Origin: an uncultured Bulleidia sp.
GTDB taxonomy: Bacteria > Bacillota_I > Bacilli_A > Erysipelotrichales > Erysipelotrichaceae
Reading direction: 5' to 3'
Assembly: GCA_934725105.1 (NCBI GenBank)
Contig: CAKVBD010000005.1
Location: forward strand, 13,761-77,760
Length of the DNA stretch: 64,000 bases
Numbering within the stretch: the stretch's first letter is position 1; every line of letters begins with the position of its first letter. Made by a program: the position numbers and the translations under genes. Below the pieces are notes generated by a model. It was given only the letters and a program-made list of their open reading frames with translations, was not told where the DNA came from and searched no databases. Shown here one piece after another: positions 1 to 7,893 of the stretch.

Positions 1-261
1 TTTTCCACGATACACACCGTTGTAGTCGGTGGTTGATGGAGTTTTGAAATAAGCTTCTGTGATTTTTGCGGCAGATCGCATTGGATAATCAACCTTTACA
101 ATCTGTACCGGTGTCGGTTTTTTATGTATCACAGCACGATCCATATCCAGATAATACTGATTCGTAGTATTGATATCTTTTTCAAGATTCATACCACGAT
201 CACCGAATCTTGCGGGTGCATGTGTCCATGCTGTTTTCTTTCCGTTTGGGTAATTTATCAT
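1..261 (-). CDS. recU: Holliday junction resolvase RecU (3' end cut off by the window edge)
   Basis: The minus strand encodes 87 residues beginning MINYPNGKKTAWTHAP and containing the RecU-family stretches RGMNLEKDIN, HKKPTPVQIV and STTDYNGVYRGK. RecU is a homodimeric endonuclease that cleaves Holliday junctions during recombination and chromosome segregation in Firmicutes. The last third of the protein lies beyond position 1. Start chosen at ATG 261-259, because the family begins with this NYPNGK segment. A TATAAT-like -10 (positions 283-288 on the minus strand) lies about 20 nt upstream, and the only ribosome-binding candidate is a weak TAGG. It is divergent from gpsB, the usual recU/gpsB neighbourhood of Firmicutes. 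Confidence 0.93.
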   Translation of the reverse strand, partial: MINYPNGKKTAWTHAPARFGDRGMNLEKDINTTNQYYLDMDRAVIHKKPTPVQIVKVDYPMRSAAKITEAYFKTPSTTDYNGVYRGK

Positions 262-368
262 AAGCCTAAATCAACATAAATCATTATACCTTTGTTCACA
301 AAAATTAGAAAGCCATATTGCGTTTGTTTCATTTGAATGTAATAATTATATGGATAGGAGGTATTGAA

Positions 369-698
369 ATGGCTGGAAAACTTAACTTAGATCCACAAGG
401 AATCGTTGATAAAGAATTTGATATTGATTTTAAAGGATACAATCCAGATCAAGTCGATCATATGCTCGATCTTGTCATCCAGGACTATCAGACATATCAA
501 AATCTCTTAGAAGAAATGGATCGTAAATTGTCTGATCTTGAAAGAACAAATGCTTCATTACGTGCAAAACTGATTGAAGTTGAAGGAAAACAAAGAGCTT
601 CTCAAGATGCGAATCCTATTTTAACAAACGGTTCTTCTCAAGTAGATATTCTGAAACGTTTATCTAGACTGGAAGCTGAAGTTTTTAACAAGCAATAA
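369..698 (+). CDS. gpsB: Cell division/growth coordinator GpsB (DivIVA-like)
   Basis: Protein of 109 aa starting MAGKLNLDPQGIVDKEFDIDFKGYNPDQVDHMLD. The N-terminal DivIVA-type lipid-binding segment is followed by a coiled coil (about residues 35-75), then a short linker and a C-terminal helix (SQVDILKRLSRLEAEVF). GpsB is a small cytosolic hexamer that docks class A PBPs and division proteins at the septum and sidewall. Start chosen at ATG 369, preceded by ATAGGAGG with good spacing; a longer upstream frame from 318 lacks such a site. The position between recU and rnpB matches the Bacillus arrangement. Family length is about 100-115 aa. Confidence 0.93.
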   Translation: MAGKLNLDPQGIVDKEFDIDFKGYNPDQVDHMLDLVIQDYQTYQNLLEEMDRKLSDLERTNASLRAKLIEVEGKQRASQDANPILTNGSSQVDILKRLSRLEAEVFNKQ

Positions 699-1050
699 CA
701 TACGTGAGGCAGCCGCTAGTATTTTCTAGAGGAAAGTCCATGCTCGCACGATCTGCGATGGTCGTAGTGTTTGTGCTGGTCCAATCAATAAGGCCAGGCA
801 CCAATTGGTGACGGCGGAGAAAGAGCCTAAGGACATTGTCTATGGCCGATTCCCTTAAGGTGTCACAGTGACGAAGTCTTAGTGGAAACATTAAGAGTGG
901 AACGAGATAAACCCCGCAAGCGAGAAACCCAAATTTGGTAGGGGAATCATCAAGAGCGAAATGAAGTTCAAGATGGGTGTAGTAATACACAGATAAATGA
1001 CTGCCGCCTTGTTTTACAAGGAACAGAACATGGCTTATGATCGTATGCGA
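699..1050 (+). ncRNA. rnpB: RNase P RNA (rnpB), bacterial B type
   Basis: This stretch of roughly 350 nt has the conserved RNase P RNA blocks: GAGGAAAGTCCATGCTCGCA near the 5' side (730-749), AGAAACCC in the middle and ACAGAACATGGCTTAT near the 3' side. CATACG (699-704) can pair with CGTATG (1042-1047) as the closing P1 helix, which sets the ends. The RNA is the catalytic component of RNase P, which removes tRNA 5' leaders. It starts immediately after the gpsB stop codon, so it is either co-transcribed and processed or driven from inside gpsB. A strong terminator follows. Confidence 0.95.
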
Positions 1051-1055
1051 TTGAG

Positions 1056-1087
1056 CGAGAGAGTATTCACTCTCTCGTTTTGTTTTT
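1056..1087 (+). terminator. Rho-independent terminator of rnpB
   Basis: A perfect 9-bp stem CGAGAGAGT/ACTCTCTCG (1056-1064 with 1069-1077) with a 4-nt loop is followed by a T-rich run. Confidence 0.93.
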
Positions 1088-1127
1088 TGTGTGTTATACT
1101 TTTATAGCTGTTAAAAGGAGATAGAGT

Positions 1128-1721
1128 ATGAATTTACCTAATAAATTAACAATATTTAGAATTATTTTGATTCCAGTGATTATTCTTGTGTATTTATTCC
1201 CATATGAATCTTTTGGAATCGTACCAGCCTGCTTCAATATTGGCGGTATTGATCTTTCTATCATTCAGGTAATTGCTTTAGTCATTTATGTTGTTGCGGC
1301 AATTACGGATGCATTGGATGGAAACATTGCACGTTCTCGTAATTTAATCACAACATTTGGAAAGTTTGCTGATCCAATTGCGGATAAGCTTCTTACAACA
1401 ACAATGTTCTTGTTATTTGTATCTCAGGGAATCATTCCTGTTGTACCAGTCATTATTATGATTGCTAGAGATACGGTTGTTGATGGATGCAGAATGATGG
1501 CAGCAAGCAATGGTAAGGTTGTTGCGGCTGGAATGATGGGAAAATTGAAGACTGTTTTCCAGATGATCACAGTTGCATTGATCTTATTGAACAATCTTCC
1601 ATTTGCATTATTGAACTTGCCAGTGAGCGATATTATGCTATGGCTCAGTGCACTTGTTTCTTTCGTTTCTGGTGTTCAATATTTCAACCAGATGAAAGAT
1701 GACATTATGGAATCTATTTAA
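1128..1721 (+). CDS. pgsA: CDP-diacylglycerol-glycerol-3-phosphate 3-phosphatidyltransferase
   Basis: A 197-aa integral membrane enzyme that makes phosphatidylglycerophosphate from CDP-diacylglycerol and glycerol-3-phosphate, the first step toward phosphatidylglycerol. The CDP-alcohol phosphotransferase signature D-G-x2-A-R-x8-G-x3-D-x3-D is intact (DALDGNIARS ... FGKFADPIADKL, about residues 62-89). Several hydrophobic helices flank it. Start ATG 1128 follows AAAAGGAG. In many Firmicutes pgsA precedes cinA and recA; here cinA is absent and recA follows 64 nt later. No clear terminator lies between, so read-through into recA is likely. Confidence 0.95.
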   Translation: MNLPNKLTIFRIILIPVIILVYLFPYESFGIVPACFNIGGIDLSIIQVIALVIYVVAAITDALDGNIARSRNLITTFGKFADPIADKLLTTTMFLLFVSQGIIPVVPVIIMIARDTVVDGCRMMAASNGKVVAAGMMGKLKTVFQMITVALILLNNLPFALLNLPVSDIMLWLSALVSFVSGVQYFNQMKDDIMESI

Positions 1722-1738
1722 AATCTTATAAGTTTTTT

Positions 1739-1764
1739 TGGAATTCCTCAAAAATACGTGAATA
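1739..1764 (+). promoter_or_regulatory. Sigma-H/ComX-like competence promoter of recA
   Basis: TGGAATT (1739-1745), 12 nt, GTGAATA (1758-1764), preceded by a run of seven T. The same two boxes with the same spacing occur before comGA, comGC and dprA. AAGGAG of the recA ribosome-binding site begins about 8 nt after the -10-like box, so the leader would be very short. No TTGACA/TATAAT pair with normal spacing is apparent here. Confidence 0.72.
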
Positions 1765-1785
1765 TAGTATTAAGGAGAAAAAAAC

Positions 1786-2826
1786 ATGGCTACAAAAGAC
1801 AAAAAATCTGAAGTATTGACAGATGAAAAAAAAGATCAGCTTTTGAATGATGCTTTAAAGGCAATTGAAAAAGAATATGGAAAAGGTTCTATCATGAAGT
1901 TAGGTGATAGAGCTGCAGTATCTGTAGATGCGATTCCAAGTGGCTCTTTAGCATTAGATAAGGCTTTAGGCATTGGTGGATATCCAAAGGGAAGAATCAT
2001 TGAAATCTTTGGACCGGAATCCAGTGGTAAAACAACACTTGCTTTACATGCAATTGCGGAATGTCAAAAGCAGGGTGGCAGATGTGCATTTATTGATGCT
2101 GAAAATGCCATTGATCCAGTATATGCAAAACATTTAGGTGTTGATATTGATGAATTGATTCTATCGCAGCCAGATTCTGGTGAACAGGCTTTAGATATCA
2201 CAGAATTATTGATCAAGTCTGGTGCAATTGATCTTGTTGTAGTGGACAGTGTTGCGGCACTTGTTCCACAGGCAGAATTAGATGGTGAAATGGGAGATGC
2301 TTCTGTAGGTTTACAGGCACGTCTGATGTCCAAGGCAATGCGAAAGCTTGCTGGTGTTATGAACCATTCCAATACAACAGCGATCTTTATTAACCAGTTA
2401 AGAGAAAAAGTTGGTGTGATGTTTGGAAATCCTGAAACAACACCTGGCGGTAGAGCGTTAAAATTCTATTCTTCAGTTCGTCTAGATGTTAGAAGAAGTG
2501 AAACATTGAAAAATGGTGCAGATGCTTATGGTAACGTTACAAAGATCAAAGTTGTGAAGAATAAGGTTGCACCACCATTCAAGACAGCTACAGTTAACAT
2601 TATCTATGGAGAAGGTATTTCTCATTCTGATGAATTAATTAATCTCGCAGTTGAAAATGACATCATTGAAAAAGCTGGTGCATGGTTCTCTTATGAAGGA
2701 GAAAAGATTGGCCAGGGTATCAATTCTGTTAGAGAATATCTGAAAACACATCCTGAATTTGAAGAAAAGGTAACTGCACAGCTCAAAGCTGTTATGTATC
2801 CTGAAGAAGAAAGTGAACAGGCATAA
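1786..2826 (+). CDS. recA: Recombinase RecA
   Basis: 346 aa, the normal length. The Walker A motif GPESSGKTT (about residue 70), the Walker B region LVVVDSVAALVP and loop L2 with FINQLREKVGVMFGNPETTPGG are all present. RecA coats single-stranded DNA, drives strand exchange, and in transformable bacteria integrates incoming DNA. The acidic C-terminus ends EEESEQA. Start ATG 1786 has AAGGAG upstream. The upstream region carries the shared competence-type promoter, and I see no LexA/DinR-like operator (CGAAC...GTTCG). A terminator follows at once, so recA is the end of its transcript. Confidence 0.98.
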   Translation: MATKDKKSEVLTDEKKDQLLNDALKAIEKEYGKGSIMKLGDRAAVSVDAIPSGSLALDKALGIGGYPKGRIIEIFGPESSGKTTLALHAIAECQKQGGRCAFIDAENAIDPVYAKHLGVDIDELILSQPDSGEQALDITELLIKSGAIDLVVVDSVAALVPQAELDGEMGDASVGLQARLMSKAMRKLAGVMNHSNTTAIFINQLREKVGVMFGNPETTPGGRALKFYSSVRLDVRRSETLKNGADAYGNVTKIKVVKNKVAPPFKTATVNIIYGEGISHSDELINLAVENDIIEKAGAWFSYEGEKIGQGINSVREYLKTHPEFEEKVTAQLKAVMYPEEESEQA

Positions 2827-2832
2827 TATGTA

Positions 2833-2859
2833 AGAAGCATCCATGTGATGCTTCTTTTT
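2833..2859 (+). terminator. Terminator of recA
   Basis: Perfect 9-bp stem AGAAGCATC/GATGCTTCT (2833-2841 with 2847-2855), 5-nt loop, then T5. Confidence 0.92.
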
Positions 2860-2874
2860 GGTATAATAATGCAG

Positions 2875-3345
2875 ATGAACTACATAGAAATGAATCAACA
2901 GTTTCAAAAGCATAAGAAAGTGATTGTGACAGTGAATCAATGGGTTACATACGTTTTTTATATGTTATATCCATTGGCTTTGTTGTATTTATTTTTGAAT
3001 AGAAAAGAATTACTTTTGAAAAGTATTCTTGTGCCTGGATGCAGTTTTGTTCTTCTTTCTTTTATCCGTAAAAAAATTGCACGCAAAAGACCATATGAAG
3101 TCTATGACTTTAAACCAGTCATTGAAAAAGAAACAAAAGCAAACTCTATGCCGTCTAGACATGTATTTTCTGCATGTCTGATAGCAATGGTTTATTTACA
3201 GATCAATACAGTATTCGGATGTATTTTATTGCTGCTTGCGCTTATCAGTGCAGTATTACGCGTTGTTGGCGGGGTACATTTTGTAAGTGATGTTGTGATT
3301 GGCTATATTGCAGGAATTGTTTGTGGTATTTTGCTTTTTTTATAG
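2875..3345 (+). CDS. PAP2-family membrane phosphatase
   Basis: About 156 aa with five hydrophobic segments. The three PAP2 phosphatase motifs are visible: K-x6-RP (KKIARKRP), PSRH (SMPSRHVFSA) and R-x5-H-x3-D (RVVGGVHFVSD). Such enzymes dephosphorylate lipid phosphates, for example undecaprenyl diphosphate (BacA-independent UppP) or phosphatidylglycerophosphate; the substrate cannot be told here. The partner pgsA upstream makes a phosphatidylglycerophosphate phosphatase role possible, but that is only inference. There is no ribosome-binding site. TATAAT (2862-2867) ends 7 nt before ATG 2875, so the mRNA may be leaderless; the in-frame ATG 2869 is the alternative start. Confidence 0.82.
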   Translation: MNYIEMNQQFQKHKKVIVTVNQWVTYVFYMLYPLALLYLFLNRKELLLKSILVPGCSFVLLSFIRKKIARKRPYEVYDFKPVIEKETKANSMPSRHVFSACLIAMVYLQINTVFGCILLLLALISAVLRVVGGVHFVSDVVIGYIAGIVCGILLFL

Positions 3346-3353
3346 GTGAAGGC

Positions 3354-4514
3354 TCATATATTTATCAATAGCTGAATATGATATTGACCATCCACATATT
3401 CTTGTAATGTTCCATGGTGTTTATTGATTAGATCATTCATGGAATGAATATATGCAAGATCTTGTTTTTTTGAGGATTTCTGAATTGTGATTTCAAGAAA
3501 GAGTTTATTCTCTTGTTGTGAACATTTTATTACCATATATTTTCTTAAAAAATTTTCATATATGTTTTCTATAGCATTGTCTATGAAATGAGAGAGTAAT
3601 AGACAAAAATCAATAAATTCTTTTGAAGTATTTTTTTTGACATGCATTGAGATGTTAAATTGAATATCATAATATTTCTTAACTTCATATTGGAGTAAAG
3701 CATTCATATAAATATTAGTGCTGTAATTTGGAATTGTGTTAATTTCGATTTTATCAGTCGCTGAAGAAATATATTGTAAAGCATCTGCGATTTGATCATG
3801 TTCCAGCATAGAATGAATCACAGATAGATCGTGAATAAAATCATGCTTTTGTTGAGAAATGTTTTCTGTCTGTGCCAATGTGAATTCATATTGATTATGT
3901 GCTAGTTTTAAGATTTCTTCCTGTTCTTTCATCTGTTTTATAATAATGTCCTGTTTCTGATTCTGAAAAAATAAATATGAAATAATACAAACGATTACAC
4001 ATATTACGATAGATACAAGAAAGTAAAATACTGTCATTGTTTCAACTTGAGAGGCAATGAGAATGAAACTTGTTCCTGCGATGATCATATTAAATATACA
4101 ATGAATTGCGATTTCCTTGCTTGAATCATCATGATCACTTTGTAGAATCAATGAAAATAGAATCTGTACAATTGGAGCAAGAATAGATTCATTGATAGAT
4201 AAATCATGAGTAAAATAATTAAGTCCATGCACGCTATATTTTAAACTGCAAAGAAATAAAATCTTAGAAGAAAATTCCAATAATTGAATAGGATTTTGCT
4301 TTTGTTGTCCAAGGTAAAATACTACAGAAAATGTAATCGTAATAAGAATTGTCTCTATAAGAATTGGAAGCTGAAAATATGAAATGATGAATGATGCAAA
4401 TAGAATCAGAAATAAAAATCCAGAATGTATTTTTCTTTGTCCATTAATATTTCTAAAACACAACATAATGTAAAGAAAACACCATGTTCCAGTTTGAATG
4501 AGTATGTCTTTCAT
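3354..4514 (-). CDS. GHKL-type sensor histidine kinase (AgrC-like)
   Basis: 386 aa with about six N-terminal membrane helices (residues 1-195), a coiled linker, and a cytoplasmic kinase core. The likely phospho-acceptor is in KHDFIHDL, which resembles the HDxxNH box of AgrC-type kinases. The N-box-like LLSHFIDNAIENI follows, but the glycine boxes of the ATP lid are hard to find, so the ATPase domain is degenerate or very divergent. It is the last gene of a three-gene minus-strand unit with a LytTR regulator, the classic partner of such kinases in peptide sensing (Agr, ComD, BlpH). Start ATG 4514 has CGGAGGAT upstream. No signal-peptide precursor gene was seen nearby. Confidence 0.75.
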   Translation of the reverse strand: MKDILIQTGTWCFLYIMLCFRNINGQRKIHSGFLFLILFASFIISYFQLPILIETILITITFSVVFYLGQQKQNPIQLLEFSSKILFLCSLKYSVHGLNYFTHDLSINESILAPIVQILFSLILQSDHDDSSKEIAIHCIFNMIIAGTSFILIASQVETMTVFYFLVSIVICVIVCIISYLFFQNQKQDIIIKQMKEQEEILKLAHNQYEFTLAQTENISQQKHDFIHDLSVIHSMLEHDQIADALQYISSATDKIEINTIPNYSTNIYMNALLQYEVKKYYDIQFNISMHVKKNTSKEFIDFCLLLSHFIDNAIENIYENFLRKYMVIKCSQQENKLFLEITIQKSSKKQDLAYIHSMNDLINKHHGTLQEYVDGQYHIQLLINI

Positions 4515-4529
4515 GGATAATCCTCCGCG

Positions 4530-4994
4530 TTATTGTGAATATAATCCAGTTTTTTTAACCAGATATAGAAATAATGAATAAAAGGATAGAATAGGGGTAA
4601 GTATTAATACAAAAAACTCTGAACTTACCGTAATTATAGAATTGTTGAAAACATTGAATGACAGAAATAAGCAAATAAAATCAATACTCCAATAGAATAA
4701 TAAATCTTTCGTTTTTTCTTTTCGAATCACAGCATAAATGATTGTTTGTGTAATGTTATGATTCTTTTTGTGAAATTGAACAACAAGGAAAGAAAGTAAA
4801 GCCCAGCCGAGTGGATCTAGAAGTAAACCATAGATTATAAAATCTAAAAAATAGCGGAACAAATCATCTGAAATGTTATTTTCAGTCATAAACAATATTT
4901 GATGTTTTGCAAGAAACAATAAGACAAATAGTGTGAAGACACCAAATGCTAAACTGGCAATGATAATTATTTGCAATAAATATTTTTTATTCAT
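4530..4994 (-). CDS. Unknown four-helix membrane protein of a LytTR/GHKL module
   Basis: About 154 aa with four hydrophobic segments and no motif I recognise. It lies between the response regulator and the kinase on the same strand, 15 nt before the kinase gene. Start chosen at the internal ATG 4994, which has AGAAGG six bases upstream and starts MNKKYLLQIIII; the longer frame from 5111 would overlap the regulator gene and has no such site. A role in export, processing or sensing of the module's signal is possible, but it lacks the Cys/His pattern of AgrB peptidases. Confidence 0.6.
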   Translation of the reverse strand: MNKKYLLQIIIIASLAFGVFTLFVLLFLAKHQILFMTENNISDDLFRYFLDFIIYGLLLDPLGWALLSFLVVQFHKKNHNITQTIIYAVIRKEKTKDLLFYWSIDFICLFLSFNVFNNSIITVSSEFFVLILTPILSFYSLFLYLVKKTGLYSQ

Positions 4995-5076
4995 AAGAAA
5001 CCTTCTTTCTTGATTCCAATATAGGAAGAAAGAATTCATAAGACAATGATGCATGTCTAATCGATGCTGTTTTTGT

Positions 5077-5757
5077 CTAAATGTTATGTAAGATTTTTTG
5101 TAGATATTCATGAAATGCTTTCTGTTTTCTTCGTATACTAACGTATTCTATAGATTGATTATCTAGTGTGATTTTCGAATCATTGAATTCTGAGATATGT
5201 TTGTAATTAACCATGATTGATCGATCAATCCATATCATAGAGTCTTTACTTTGTTCATAGATGCATTTTAAATTTGTATCAAATATACGAATGGTTGAAG
5301 AATGAAGATACAGAAATATTTTTCTGTTTTCACGTGTAATTTTATAAATTGAAGACAATGGGATGTTTTGTGGGCCATGCATAGTTTTGACACAAATATA
5401 TTTTTCAGTGTATTGATGAATCAATTTTGTTAAAACATTTTGAATTGTATTGTCATCATCACTTTTGACAATATATCCAATAACGTTTTGTGCGAATGCT
5501 TCCTGCATTCGATCAGAAATTGCTGAGATATAAATGATGTATTTTGTTAGACTTCTACATTTTACAGATTCGTATATTCCATCTTCCTTGTCTAGTTCAA
5601 TATCAAGTAAAAGAAAATCACAACTGTTATTAGAAGCTAAAAAAGAAGTAATGCTGTGATAAGTATGTATTTCTGCATTGCTTTGTATTTGCTTAAGGAT
5701 TTTTATGATTCTATTCGTATCGAATACTGAATTATCAATAATTGCAATTTTTACCAT
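5077..5757 (-). CDS. LytTR-family response regulator
   Basis: 226 aa. The receiver domain (about residues 1-118) has the acidic pair region IAIIDNS, the phospho-acceptor in LLLDIEL and the conserved Lys in YIVKS. A LytTR DNA-binding domain (about 125-224) follows, with ISSIYKITRENRK-like start and VNYKHISEF and VSIRRK near the end. AgrA/ComE-type regulators bind paired 9-bp sites upstream of target promoters. It is the first gene of the minus-strand module and diverges from rny. Upstream sequence has only a weak ribosome-binding site (GAAAAG). Targets are unknown. Confidence 0.85.
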   Translation of the reverse strand: MVKIAIIDNSVFDTNRIIKILKQIQSNAEIHTYHSITSFLASNNSCDFLLLDIELDKEDGIYESVKCRSLTKYIIYISAISDRMQEAFAQNVIGYIVKSDDDNTIQNVLTKLIHQYTEKYICVKTMHGPQNIPLSSIYKITRENRKIFLYLHSSTIRIFDTNLKCIYEQSKDSMIWIDRSIMVNYKHISEFNDSKITLDNQSIEYVSIRRKQKAFHEYLQKILHNI

Positions 5758-5869
5758 AATATCTTTTCATTATTTTGACTCATGAATCGGTAATGTGCAA
5801 CAAAAAATAAATTGAGAAGAAATTCATACGACAGACGCAACGAATTTCTAGAGTTTAAACTGTAATCGC

Positions 5870-5898
5870 TTGTGAAAAAGTGTCAATAATTGTATAAT
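5870..5898 (+). promoter_or_regulatory. Housekeeping promoter of rny
   Basis: TTGTGA (5870-5875), 17 nt, TATAAT (5893-5898), about 50 nt before the rny start codon. Confidence 0.65.
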
Positions 5899-5947
5899 TA
5901 CAGATGGGAGAATTTCTCAAATCACACGCAATATGGAGGACATAAAT

Positions 5948-7492
5948 ATGGCACAGATCATAATTGCTGTGATTGCAGGTATTGTTGTAGGCGTAATCCT
6001 AATGTGGATTGCTGGAAAAATGGGCCTGGATCGTAATAAAGAAAAGAGCCAGGGCATTATTGATGAAGCAAATTCCAAAGCGGAGACAATGATCCGTCAG
6101 GCAAATCTCGATGGTAAGCAGCAAGTTTATGAAATGAAGCTGCAGGCAGAAAAGGAAATCAAGGATCAGAAAGATAAGATTCAATTAACAGAAAATACTC
6201 TTCTGCGTCGAGAAGATAGTTTGAATTTCCGCGAAGAGAACTTAAGAACACAGGAATCTAAACTAACGGATAAAGAAAAACTCGTTGACAGCAAGCTTGC
6301 TAATCTCAGTAAAAAAGAAGATGAATTGCAGGAAAAGATTGATAATCAGGTATGTGTACTAGAACAGGTTGCACATTTATCTCAAGAAGATGCAAAGAAA
6401 GAGTTGATGGAACTTGTTGAAAAGAAGACAGAAAGTGAAATCGCTACTTACTTGCGTGATCGTCAGGAAGAAGCAGAAACAACTGCTTCTGATTATGCTA
6501 GAAATGCAATTGCATTAGCTATTCAAAGATATTCACAGGACGAAGTTATTGAAAGAACAGTTTCTACAGTGACACTTCCAAGTGAAGAAATGAAGGGTAG
6601 AATCATTGGTAGAGAAGGCAGAAACATCCGTGCAATTGAACAGGCAACAGGTGTGGATCTGATTATCGATGATACACCAGATGTTATTACAGTCAGCTGT
6701 TTCGATCCAATTCGTAGAGAAATCGCAAGACAGTCTCTTGAGATTTTGATGAAGGATGGAAGAATTCAGCCAGGACGTATTGAAGAAGTTATTAACAAGG
6801 TAACAAAAGAACTGGATGAAACAATCTTCAAGATTGGTAATGAAACAGTTTACAAGTTAGGTATCGGTAAAATGAATCGTGAATTGATCCGTCTTGTTGG
6901 TCGTTTACGTTTCCGTTACAGCTATGGTCAGAATGGACTTGAACATTCTATCGAAGTTGCAAATTTTGCGGGTATGATGGCTGCTGAGCTTGGATTGAAC
7001 CAGGTTTTAGCAAAGCGTGCAGGTTTATTGCATGATATTGGTAAAGCAGTGGATTTTGAACAAGAAGGAAGCCATGTTGAACTTGGTGCTAAGTTTGCTA
7101 AGAAATATGGTGAAAACCCTATTATTATCAATGCAATCGAATCTCACCATGGAGATACAGAAGCAACAGATATCATTGCAGTACTTGTTGCTGCAGCAGA
7201 TACAATTTCTGCAGCTAGACCTGGAGCTCGTTATGAATCCATGGAAGGCTATATTGAGCGTCTAGAAAATCTTGAAAAGATTGCTACAAGCTTCGATGGT
7301 GTTGAAAAAGCATTCGCAATCCAGGCTGGTAGAGAAATCAGAATCATGGTTCAGCCAGAAAAGATTGATGATATTACTATGGTCAAGGTTGCTCATGATA
7401 TTCGTGAAAAGATTGAAAATGAATTAACTTATCCTGGTCAGATCAAAGTGACTTTGATTCGTGAAGTTCGTGTTCAAGAATTAGCTAAGTAA
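5948..7492 (+). CDS. rny: Ribonuclease Y
   Basis: 514 aa, family-typical. N-terminal membrane anchor (residues 3-24), a long charged coiled coil (to about 180), a KH domain with GRIIGREGRNIRAIEQ (about 215-230), and an HD domain with HSIEVA and HDIGK. RNase Y is the membrane-bound endoribonuclease that starts mRNA decay in many Firmicutes and works with RNase J. Start chosen at ATG 5948, since GGAGGA (5935-5940) is correctly spaced for it; ATG 5933 would overlap that site. In Bacillus rny follows recA; here the LytTR module sits between them. Confidence 0.96.
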   Translation: MAQIIIAVIAGIVVGVILMWIAGKMGLDRNKEKSQGIIDEANSKAETMIRQANLDGKQQVYEMKLQAEKEIKDQKDKIQLTENTLLRREDSLNFREENLRTQESKLTDKEKLVDSKLANLSKKEDELQEKIDNQVCVLEQVAHLSQEDAKKELMELVEKKTESEIATYLRDRQEEAETTASDYARNAIALAIQRYSQDEVIERTVSTVTLPSEEMKGRIIGREGRNIRAIEQATGVDLIIDDTPDVITVSCFDPIRREIARQSLEILMKDGRIQPGRIEEVINKVTKELDETIFKIGNETVYKLGIGKMNRELIRLVGRLRFRYSYGQNGLEHSIEVANFAGMMAAELGLNQVLAKRAGLLHDIGKAVDFEQEGSHVELGAKFAKKYGENPIIINAIESHHGDTEATDIIAVLVAAADTISAARPGARYESMEGYIERLENLEKIATSFDGVEKAFAIQAGREIRIMVQPEKIDDITMVKVAHDIREKIENELTYPGQIKVTLIREVRVQELAK

Positions 7493-7502
7493 TCAGTAAA
7501 TT

Positions 7503-7533
7503 GACATCTCTTTGATGGAGATGTCTTTCTTTT
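7503..7533 (+). terminator. Terminator of rny
   Basis: 8-bp stem GACATCTC/GAGATGTC (7503-7510 with 7518-7525) followed by a T-rich tract. Confidence 0.88.
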
Positions 7534-7538
7534 GCTTC

Positions 7539-7581
7539 AAAGTTAGTTTTTGCTAACTTTTGCATTTTTTTCACAAGTTAG
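7539..7581 (+). promoter_or_regulatory. Putative iron-linked operator before the ferredoxin gene
   Basis: Palindrome AAAGTTAG-N6-CTAACTTT (7539-7560), plus a further half site AAGTTAG (7575-7581) that abuts the -35 box TTGTCG (7582-7587). The core AAGTTAG-N6-CTAA recurs before the FeoB-associated gene at 37672-37688. DtxR-family metalloregulators bind related TTAG...CTAA palindromes. The palindrome could alternatively act as a second terminator, because T-rich sequence follows it. Confidence 0.45.
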
Positions 7582-7610
7582 TTGTCGGAAAAAATCATGG
7601 GTGCTATAAT
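7582..7610 (+). promoter_or_regulatory. Promoter of the ferredoxin gene
   Basis: TTGTCG (7582-7587), 17 nt, TATAAT (7605-7610), 22 nt before the start codon. Confidence 0.65.
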
Positions 7611-7632
7611 CTTTCAAAGAAGGAGGAACATT

Positions 7633-7809
7633 ATGCCAGTAACAGTTGATAAGGATACTTGCATCGGTTGTGGTGCTTGTGTAGGTGTATGCCCAGTTTC
7701 TGCACTATCTTTAGATGATGAAGGTAAGTCCAGTTGTGACGAAAGCGTATGCATTTCTTGCCTCTCTTGTGTAGGAGCTTGCCCAGTTTCTGCAATTTCT
7801 GAGAAGTAA
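7633..7809 (+). CDS. 2[4Fe-4S] ferredoxin
   Basis: 58 aa with two cluster motifs, CIGCGACVGVCP (about residues 9-20) and CISCLSCVGACP (about 40-51), the clostridial-type bacterial ferredoxin pattern. It carries low-potential electrons in the cytosol for enzymes such as pyruvate:ferredoxin oxidoreductase or IspG. Start chosen at ATG 7633 after AGGAGGA; a longer frame from 7582 overlaps the promoter. Monocistronic, with its own promoter and terminator. The upstream palindrome suggests metal-responsive control. Confidence 0.92.
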   Translation: MPVTVDKDTCIGCGACVGVCPVSALSLDDEGKSSCDESVCISCLSCVGACPVSAISEK

Positions 7810-7816
7810 GGGAAAT

Positions 7817-7844
7817 AAAAAAACCAGTTTTTACTGGTTTTTTT
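7817..7844 (+). terminator. Terminator of the ferredoxin gene
   Basis: 8-bp stem AAACCAGT/ACTGGTTT (7821-7828 with 7833-7840), extendable by A/T pairs, then T run. Confidence 0.88.
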
Positions 7845-7893
7845 ATATTCTTCTGCATGTTTCTGATATAATACTTACTCACGGAGAATAACT

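Noticed and set aside
685..990. Open frame on the minus strand across rnpB
   Set aside because: The conserved RNase P RNA explains the sequence, and there is no initiation site.
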